Translations under genes and position numbers: made by a program
Shown here: in pieces, positions 1 through 5,123 of the stretch
How positions within the stretch are numbered: position 1 is the first letter of the stretch
Layout: every line of letters begins with the position of its first letter
Source of the DNA: a bacterium
GTDB taxonomy: Bacteria > Ratteibacteria > UBA8468
Length of the DNA: 5,123 nt
Reading direction: 5' to 3'
Assembly (NCBI GenBank): GCA_030672255.1
Contig: DAOVGU010000041.1
Span: 1-5,123 of the forward strand
Notes under the pieces: model-generated
Databases searched by the model: none
Told to the model about the DNA's origin: nothing
The model's input: the letters and a program-made list of their open reading frames with translations, nothing else

Positions 1-131
1 TGAAACTACCAGAATCAATCAGAGGCGAAAAGGGGGTGGTAGAAAAAAATTTGACTTTTGCCTGCGATTCTGTTAAAATAGAGAATGAAAATAAAGAGGT
101 TCTGGAGTGCTTACTTGTAACCACAACTTAA
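1..131 (+). CDS. Probable C-terminal tail of an unrecognised gene (partial)
   Basis: A plus-strand frame is open from the left edge (first full codon at 3) to a TAA at 129-131, giving 42 residues that end LECLLVTTT. I do not recognise the protein. The case for coding is compositional: the frame is rich in Glu, Lys and Val, and many codons begin with G. The open minus-strand frame opposite it is Ser/Phe-rich, as expected of an antisense shadow. It would be convergent with the large minus-strand gene and overlap its last 21 bases (111-131). No hairpin terminator is visible at the junction. The stretch is short and has no start in the window, so it could be a chance open frame. Confidence 0.42.
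   Translation, partial: KLPESIRGEKGVVEKNLTFACDSVKIENENKEVLECLLVTTT
51..79 (+). promoter_or_regulatory. Sigma-70-like promoter match, rightward
   Basis: TTGACT (51-56) and TAAAAT (74-79) are separated by exactly 17 bases. A TG at 71-72 gives an extended -10, and an A-run lies just upstream at 42-49. The match to a housekeeping promoter is good. However, it sits inside the probable plus-strand gene tail and points into the 3' end of the minus-strand gene, where the only sense frame is an 11-codon ATG frame at 85-120. If active, it would make an RNA antisense to the large gene. It may equally be a chance match in AT-rich sequence. Confidence 0.3.
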
Positions 132-3100
132 AGCCAAGACAAATAATCTTATCTTGTAGGTTAACAATTTACCTCTGGTATAGCCTCCGCTATCCAAAGC
201 CAGACTGACTTTTGCAGGCTTCTCCTCAAGAACAGCCAGCACCCTCCCCCACAGCGGCTCAAGCTCCACGGAAATAATCAAATTATTATCCTTATAGGAA
301 TAATCTACTTCTTTGCCTGTCAGGAAATCATAAATATAGTATCTTTTATTCGGAACCTTAAGCAAAATATTGGCCTTTTCCTCTTGTCTCCCCTGATTGA
401 CGGCAACAATATAATAGGTTGATTGGTCATCGAAAAAGCCAATATCTACATTTTTGTTACTACTTTTGATAACACCTGTATCAATCCCTTTAGTAACTTC
501 TTCCAATATCTTCCCACTTTTGGGAACAAAGCCAAAACAGATTACTCTTCCTTTTCCATAGCTATTCTCGATAACCGCTGCTTCATTATTAGTGTATCTG
601 CAAAGCACTTTTGCATTTGCAGAATTTAGAACATAGCCGGATACAGGCAATACCCCTACTCCTCTTACTGGCAGGGAGACCTCTTTACCATAGGAAACAG
701 AGAATATATCTGAGAGAGTGGTGCTCTTTTCCTGATACTCATTGTATAAAGCGGTCCCAGGGAAAACTATTAATAGCCCTCCCTCTTTTACCCATTCTTT
801 TATTCCTTTCATAACGTCTTCCGGTATGCAGGTAGTAGAAGCAGGAAGAAATAAAACATTATAGTCTGGCAGGAAACTATTTTTTCTTATTTGTTCTTCC
901 TGTAAGATATCTACCTGACCAAAAGCCTGTCGGAAAAGGGTGTGTAAAACAGGCAGACCCTGGTAAAAAACTGAAGATCTCACTGTGTCAAAAACCAGTG
1001 TAGTCCAGGGGTGCAGCATCGCTACCCTTGCCCTCTTTTTAGTTAGGTGCTTAAATAAAGGCCCTATTTCTTTTAATTCCTTGAATACCCTTTTACCATA
1101 TTCCACCCTTTCCGGGTCACCCAAGAGATCTCGCTCACAAGCTTTCCATAAAAACCAATCCAAGCCCTTAGCATTATGGCATAAAGCATTATAGACCTGA
1201 GTGCCAATATATCGCGGAAAATAGACCCCTCCACGTGCTATGCAGGTGTTGGGGACAAGCCAGATATTGTTCTTGAAGTTGGATGCTCCCCATAAAAGGT
1301 CAAGACAATAAGGATCCTTGCCGTATTCATAATGGTCTACGGCAACGATATCCAGGATAGAGACAATACCATTAATGTTTAACCCTCCCCGTAAACTACC
1401 ACACCGATTAAAAGCACCGTAGAGTTTAAGTTTAGGATTGTACTTCTTAACAAAGGAGATTGCTTTCTTTAAGGATTCTACGTTCTTATCACAGATGAAC
1501 TTATAGGCAGTATAATAGTTCTTATCTTTTTTACCAGCAGGCATCTCATAACCATACTTATCCTTGAAGGCCTTCTGACAGACAGGACATTTCTGACTTT
1601 TATGATAATTTATTCCTGGTTCATCAGCTACATAGGTAGCAAAATGCTTAGGAGAACTCTCGTATAAAGAAAGATAATCTTCTATATCCTCTATGTCCTT
1701 TTTCTCTACCTCTTTGCTAATAATTGTATTGGGGCAGCCTCTCCACCACCTATTCCAGGAACGTTGTCCATAAGAGGAGTGGGGACAGAAGAGCATCCCT
1801 AATCTTTGCGCTTCCTGAAAAGCATAGAAGCCCACCCTGGCACTATTATAATCCCGGCTGCCTCTTTTATATCTACTCCAATTATAAATCTGGATGCCGT
1901 TAAAGCCCATCTCCTTCTTCTTTCTGGTATCTTTCAGGGTTTGTTCTTTATCGGTGGTAGCAATTCCATAGATAATATTAGGATAGAGGTCTTCTTCCTC
2001 TAAAGAAGGAACAAGAAAGATATCTTTTTTGACTATATCTATTTCCTTTTCATTCTCCAGGAGTTCTATCTCTATTTGATAATTACCCTTCATCAGGTTT
2101 CCAAGGGGCAGATTCTGTTTTATTTCTTTACTTGATGAATAGAGCTCTTTTGGAGGAATTACCTCCACCGGAGATAGTTCTTCTATTCTTTTTCCCCGGA
2201 AATCAAAGAGGGAAGTTTTAATCTGGTATTGATTTTTTTTATTTAGGTTAAAGGAGGTAATACTTAGATTCATTGAACTGCCTCTCCCGAATACAGGAAT
2301 GATAGGAAGTTCTGCCTTTAGATATGTCCTGGGTAAGGCGGAGAAGGTCCCATCAAGATAGGAAAGAATATTTCCTTTTCTGTTCTTGATATCTATGTTA
2401 TAGGAATAATCTCCTCTGGGATAGCCCAACTCTACCTTAAATGCCATTTTCTTCTTCTCTTTTGGGGAGAGACTGTATTTGGTATCTTCTTTTCTTACCT
2501 CTTTTTTATTCTTATAAAGGGTAAAAGAAATAGAGCCTTCCTGAGAGATATTTGAGAAGTTGGTGATTTCAGCGGAAAGTTTTATAGAGGCCGGATAGGT
2601 AATTATTTTCTCCGGAGGAGTAACCTGGCTGAAATCTACTGAAGGCATTTTATTTAGAGAATATAGAATAATATTTCTCCATAGCTCACCATAAAAACTC
2701 CAGTTAATCAGTTTATCATTCCAGAAGTCATATTTAACATCTGGTGGCCTGTAAGAGGCAGGAACAACTTTATCGGTTAAAGAAATAGGAAATGAGATGA
2801 TTTTACCCTTTCCGTAATCTCTTTTTGCTAATAAAGGATAGTCTCCACAGTTAAGGATAAGTTTTCCTTGTTTTATTTTGGATTTATGCACAACAATCTT
2901 TGGGATATTTAAAGGTAAACCTCTAATTATAGGATTATTTTTATCCACAATTATTGGCCTTAGCCAGGCGCTCTTATCTTTCAATATTCTTCCACTATAG
3001 CCCTTTACCTCCTTTGTATAGTCAAACTCTAAAGGGATTGTCTCTGCAAATCTTGTTCCCTTATACCCCCGGGCATGGTCTCCTACCAGAATAAGGTTCC

Positions 3101-3761
3101 CTCCTTCCTTAACATAGGAAAGAAGGTTATTCTGGTCTCTTTCGGTAAATACCCAGGAAGGGATATCAATGAGAATAATAGCCTTATAGGCAGAAAGTCC
3201 TGTAAGAGAGACCGGGAAACCCTTAAGGAAATGGGTCTCATAGCGAGGATACATTCTGGACAGACATTCGCTAATTTCTAATTGCAAGGAGGGTAAAAAT
3301 TTTAAGGAGCGCCCTATATTATAGAGATGATAGTTACGTAGGTTTCCATCTATTCCGCCAGTGATGAGAATCTTTGCTGAATTAGCCTCTCTTATTCTTT
3401 TTCTTTTAGCCAGAATAACTCTACTTTCTGTTTTATCTCCTTTAGTAATTCCTTTAGCAGATGCTTTTAGGAATATTTGCTTTTTACTTTTCTTCTCTAT
3501 GGTTAGATTGTAGATGACAAATCTATTGCCTGGCTGACCTTCAGTTATTTCAAGGTCATTCCCCATACCGGTCATTGTAAGATCATTTCCAGTCTCTCTG
3601 AGAATAAGGGATTTGATAGAACCACCTTTTTCTGTGATGGTTACCTGATAAAAAGAATTTTCTACTAAGAACTTCCCTTCTTCCTGCTTAAGATTAAGAG
3701 CAAAAGCAGAATTAAAGTTAAAGAAAATTATCCCTAAAACTAAAAACAATATTTTTCTCAT
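111..3761 (-). CDS. Exported multidomain glycosidase-like protein with two GATase-like domains
   Basis: The 1216-residue protein starts with a signal peptide (about residues 1-21: MRK, a hydrophobic core, then AFA), so it is probably exported. Residues 30-110 look like a mutarotase-type beta-sandwich (TITEKGGSIKSL). Residues 128-372 form a GATase-like alpha/beta domain (YVKEGGNLILVG 216-227, YGKGKIISF 316-324). About 376-590 look like two Ig-like domains. Residues 596-905 resemble a clan GH-A TIM barrel close to GH42: ADEP at 712-715 with E714 as probable acid/base, CPVC at 725-728, and NAKGLDWFLWKA at 863-874. Residues 910-1085 resemble the beta-galactosidase trimerisation domain, and 1100-1178 a C-terminal beta-sandwich. 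ATG at 3759-3761 follows GGAGAG. The tail after about 1180 seems to start another beta domain and stops abruptly. Activity and substrate cannot be read from sequence, and no Glu is seen where GH42 has its nucleophile. The gene lies 28 bases after the BNR gene and is probably cotranscribed with it. Confidence 0.9.
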   Translation of the reverse strand: MRKILFLVLGIIFFNFNSAFALNLKQEEGKFLVENSFYQVTITEKGGSIKSLILRETGNDLTMTGMGNDLEITEGQPGNRFVIYNLTIEKKSKKQIFLKASAKGITKGDKTESRVILAKRKRIREANSAKILITGGIDGNLRNYHLYNIGRSLKFLPSLQLEISECLSRMYPRYETHFLKGFPVSLTGLSAYKAIILIDIPSWVFTERDQNNLLSYVKEGGNLILVGDHARGYKGTRFAETIPLEFDYTKEVKGYSGRILKDKSAWLRPIIVDKNNPIIRGLPLNIPKIVVHKSKIKQGKLILNCGDYPLLAKRDYGKGKIISFPISLTDKVVPASYRPPDVKYDFWNDKLINWSFYGELWRNIILYSLNKMPSVDFSQVTPPEKIITYPASIKLSAEITNFSNISQEGSISFTLYKNKKEVRKEDTKYSLSPKEKKKMAFKVELGYPRGDYSYNIDIKNRKGNILSYLDGTFSALPRTYLKAELPIIPVFGRGSSMNLSITSFNLNKKNQYQIKTSLFDFRGKRIEELSPVEVIPPKELYSSSKEIKQNLPLGNLMKGNYQIEIELLENEKEIDIVKKDIFLVPSLEEEDLYPNIIYGIATTDKEQTLKDTRKKKEMGFNGIQIYNWSRYKRGSRDYNSARVGFYAFQEAQRLGMLFCPHSSYGQRSWNRWWRGCPNTIISKEVEKKDIEDIEDYLSLYESSPKHFATYVADEPGINYHKSQKCPVCQKAFKDKYGYEMPAGKKDKNYYTAYKFICDKNVESLKKAISFVKKYNPKLKLYGAFNRCGSLRGGLNINGIVSILDIVAVDHYEYGKDPYCLDLLWGASNFKNNIWLVPNTCIARGGVYFPRYIGTQVYNALCHNAKGLDWFLWKACERDLLGDPERVEYGKRVFKELKEIGPLFKHLTKKRARVAMLHPWTTLVFDTVRSSVFYQGLPVLHTLFRQAFGQVDILQEEQIRKNSFLPDYNVLFLPASTTCIPEDVMKGIKEWVKEGGLLIVFPGTALYNEYQEKSTTLSDIFSVSYGKEVSLPVRGVGVLPVSGYVLNSANAKVLCRYTNNEAAVIENSYGKGRVICFGFVPKSGKILEEVTKGIDTGVIKSSNKNVDIGFFDDQSTYYIVAVNQGRQEEKANILLKVPNKRYYIYDFLTGKEVDYSYKDNNLIISVELEPLWGRVLAVLEEKPAKVSLALDSGGYTRGKLLTYKIRLFVLALSCGYK

Positions 3762-3764
3762 TTT

Positions 3765-3770
3765 CTCTCC
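3765..3770 (-). promoter_or_regulatory. Ribosome binding site of the large gene
   Basis: GGAGAG lies 3 bases before the ATG at 3759-3761, with its GGAG core 5 bases away. This supports the chosen start, which also places the signal peptide exactly at the N-terminus. The site falls in the 28-base gap after the upstream BNR gene, and no promoter or terminator is evident there, which fits translation from a shared mRNA. Confidence 0.75.
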
Positions 3771-3789
3771 AATTTAATGATAAAATCTC

Positions 3790-4845
3790 TCATTTCTGTA
3801 TAGCTTGAAGAAGTTCTTCTTCTCTGTAAATTAGTAGATGACACTTTGCCCCACGACAGGACCAGGCATCAGCCTTTTCTCCGATAGTTGAGTAAAAGGC
3901 GGTTATCAACCGTCCATCTTTGAGACGAATCGTGCTTGGATAGCCGCAGTCCCAATTGGAGGCTTTATCTCCAAAGATTAGCTCTTTTTCCCTAATCCAG
4001 GTCCGGGCACTATCCTTGCTAATTAATCCCCGGGCACCATAGGGTTTGGCACGATATCCGTAAGAGAGTAAGATATATCCATTGGAAAGTAAAGTCAGGC
4101 AGCCAGGATACTCATCCCCGCGGGTAACATCGACCGGAGCAGTCCATCCTTGTCCCAGTCTGTCAGTGAAAGTTGCACTGAGATGGCCATCTTTCGGGGT
4201 CCTCATAACAGCCAATATTTTTCCATCAGGTAACATTAAAAAGGCTGTTTCATTCACATTCTCTCCCACCAGACTGGCTTCCTTCCAGGTTAATCCATTA
4301 TCGGTAGAACGGATCAGGTAGCTGCAGTTGTGAGCCGGTGGATGCTCATCAGATTTAAAACCTTTCTTACCATAGATAGGCATAAGGAGGTTTCCATCAT
4401 CTAAAGTTAGCATTTGTCCATAAGGAGAAAGACCATCAAATAGTTCTAAATTTAGCTCATAAGGTGTTTCCCAGGTTATACCACCATCTCTTGAAGATGT
4501 AATATAGGTGTTTAGATTTTTGAGTTTTGGGTCATACTCCTTTTCACCTCTATAGTTTCCATTGACGTGGTAGGCAACCACAATAGTGCCACCTTTGGTT
4601 ACCCCAATAGCTGGATTACGGTCATCCCGGGCACTATCAGCTATCACTACAGGCTCACTCCAGTTTTCTCCATCCACTGTTCTTATTGCTTCTAAACGAC
4701 CTTTGATTCCCATATGCCCTGCTCCAGCACGATAGACGATAAGCACATCTTCGCCATTGGTCGTAGCAATAACCGGAAAATATCCACTATCTTTTCCCAG
4801 GGCAACCCTCTTTGTAGAGGCAAAATTCTCAACCTTGATTTGCAT
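3790..4845 (-). CDS. Sialidase-superfamily BNR-repeat beta-propeller protein
   Basis: The 351-residue protein matches the sialidase/BNR superfamily, a six-bladed propeller. Numbered from an alternative GTG start at 4866, Asp-box motifs (S-x-D-x-G-x-T-W) occur at 125-132 and 187-194, with degenerate copies at 63-69 and 283-290. E207 (NETAFL) followed by DGKILAVMR (R222), and Y309 in GYPSTIRLKDGR, sit where exo-sialidases carry a catalytic Glu, a substrate-binding Arg and the nucleophilic Tyr. The classical FRIP motif is absent near the N-terminus, so sialic acid need not be the substrate. There is no signal peptide or membrane segment, so it is probably cytoplasmic. I chose ATG 4845 because a purine-rich ribosome site lies just ahead of it. 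The GTG at 4866 adds seven residues, has a poorer site and lies one codon after an in-frame TAA. It is the upstream partner of the exported glycosidase-like gene. The superfamily call is strong; the enzymatic activity is open. Confidence 0.88.
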   Translation of the reverse strand: MQIKVENFASTKRVALGKDSGYFPVIATTNGEDVLIVYRAGAGHMGIKGRLEAIRTVDGENWSEPVVIADSARDDRNPAIGVTKGGTIVVAYHVNGNYRGEKEYDPKLKNLNTYITSSRDGGITWETPYELNLELFDGLSPYGQMLTLDDGNLLMPIYGKKGFKSDEHPPAHNCSYLIRSTDNGLTWKEASLVGENVNETAFLMLPDGKILAVMRTPKDGHLSATFTDRLGQGWTAPVDVTRGDEYPGCLTLLSNGYILLSYGYRAKPYGARGLISKDSARTWIREKELIFGDKASNWDCGYPSTIRLKDGRLITAFYSTIGEKADAWSCRGAKCHLLIYREEELLQAIQK

Positions 4846-4849
4846 ATTG

Positions 4850-4859
4850 TCCCTTCCCT
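4850..4859 (-). promoter_or_regulatory. Ribosome binding site that decides the BNR gene start
   Basis: The purine tract AGGGAAGGGA ends 4 bases before the ATG at 4843-4845. The alternative GTG at 4864-4866 is preceded only by CTAAAGA, a weak site. This favours the shorter 351-residue product. Confidence 0.6.
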
Positions 4860-4953
4860 CTCTCACTCTTTAGTCATAGAATCCCCAAAAAGGGTCATGC
4901 TGACACTCACCTGTTGTATAGCCCTCACCATGCCCCTACAATTTACTTTTTTT

Positions 4954-5123
4954 TTAATCCTTTGCTAAAGTCCACCAGGAGGTCTTTATTTCGCTTTCCT
5001 TATGCCAACTGCAATGACCATCCAGCCACATGAAGTTCGCTCCTCCATTGTGGATAAAACCTATCCCACAATTAATAGGAGGATTCACGCAACCAAAAGA
5101 CGAGCTTGTTCCATCACAGAACT
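4954..5123 (-). CDS. Prepilin-type H-X9-DG domain protein, C-terminal fragment (partial)
   Basis: The frame enters from the right edge and runs 55 residues to a TAA at 4954-4956. It contains His, nine residues, then Asp-Gly (HNGGANFMWLDGH), the hallmark of the prepilin-type processing-associated H-X9-DG C-terminal domain (DUF1559 family). Members have an N-terminal prepilin methylation/cleavage motif and one transmembrane helix, which here would lie outside the window. They are anchored pseudopilin-like envelope proteins, often present in many copies per genome in Planctomycetes, Lentisphaerae and related phyla. The tail ends shortly after the motif, as is usual, with Trp-rich SWWTLAKD. Four cysteines occur in the visible 55 residues, which could form disulfides outside the cytoplasm. 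The stop codon runs into an A-tract. The BNR gene follows 108 bases downstream on the same strand. Family assignment is confident; the role is inferred. Confidence 0.85.
   Translation of the reverse strand, partial: FCDGTSSSFGCVNPPINCGIGFIHNGGANFMWLDGHCSWHKESEIKTSWWTLAKD

Noticed and set aside
4082..4321. Plus-strand open frame of 79 codons inside the BNR gene
   Set aside because: It lies wholly antisense to a well-supported gene, has no ribosome site or recognisable motif, and its Ser/Pro-rich composition is typical of a shadow frame. The other plus-strand frames at 423-629, 611-814, 985-1194, 1806-2003 and 3075-3281 were rejected on the same grounds.
4884..4901. Short palindromes (CCCC-AAAAA-GGG region and GTCA-TGC-TGAC)
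   Set aside because: Stems of 3-4 bases are expected by chance and do not resemble a known operator.
4914..4941. TTGTA ... TACAA inverted repeat between the pseudopilin-like and BNR genes, considered as a terminator
   Set aside because: The arms are only 5 bases, the 18-base interior does not pair, and no T-run follows it on the minus strand.
4915..4943. Possible minus-strand promoter for the BNR gene (ATTGTA or TTGTAG, then TATACA)
   Set aside because: The -35 match is poor and spacing is 15-16 bases, so it cannot be told from chance in this sequence.
4947..4955. Run of nine T on the plus strand
   Set aside because: On the minus strand it is an A-tract beginning at the stop codon of the pseudopilin-like gene; no GC-rich hairpin precedes it on the plus strand, so it is not a terminator. 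It is also a spot prone to length errors, but it would not change the protein.
4714..4968. Plus-strand open frame of 84 codons spanning the BNR gene start and the intergenic gap
   Set aside because: Most of it is antisense to the BNR N-terminus, and its hydrophobic end comes from the T-run and neighbouring non-coding sequence.

Overview
The window is an AT-rich bacterial segment (about 40% GC by eye) that is almost completely coding. It holds a minus-strand cluster of three genes read from right to left, and a short plus-strand gene tail at the left edge. The first minus-strand gene, cut by the right edge, ends in an H-X9-DG motif. That motif marks prepilin-type (type II/IV pseudopilin-like, DUF1559) proteins, which are abundant in Planctomycetes, Lentisphaerae, Verrucomicrobia and related uncultured lineages such as Omnitrophica. 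Together with large hydrolase-like proteins and low GC, this suggests a Lentisphaerae- or Omnitrophica-like polysaccharide degrader. That assignment is inference; there is no marker gene in the window.

Layout: 1-131 (+) is the probable C-terminal tail of an unrecognised gene. 111-3761 (-) is a 1216-residue exported multidomain protein: signal peptide, beta-sandwich-like N-terminus, a glutamine-amidotransferase-like (GATase-like) domain, two probable Ig-like domains, a TIM-barrel glycosidase-like domain, a second GATase-like domain resembling the beta-galactosidase trimerisation domain, and a C-terminal beta-sandwich. 3790-4845 (-) is a leaderless sialidase-superfamily (BNR-repeat) beta-propeller. 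4954-5123 (-) is the C-terminus of the H-X9-DG pseudopilin-like protein. The gaps between minus-strand genes are 108 and 28 bases, so the last two genes almost certainly share a transcript.

Working model (inference): the cluster handles a complex glycan. The large protein acts outside the cytoplasm, the BNR protein has no export signal and would act on imported sugars, and the pseudopilin-like protein is a cell-envelope component. The most unusual points are the two similar GATase-like domains flanking the barrel, an Asp-Glu-Pro acid/base-like motif without an obvious second catalytic Glu, and an apparently cut-off C-terminus overlapping a convergent gene. I saw no tRNA, rRNA, CRISPR array, insertion sequence or long repeat.
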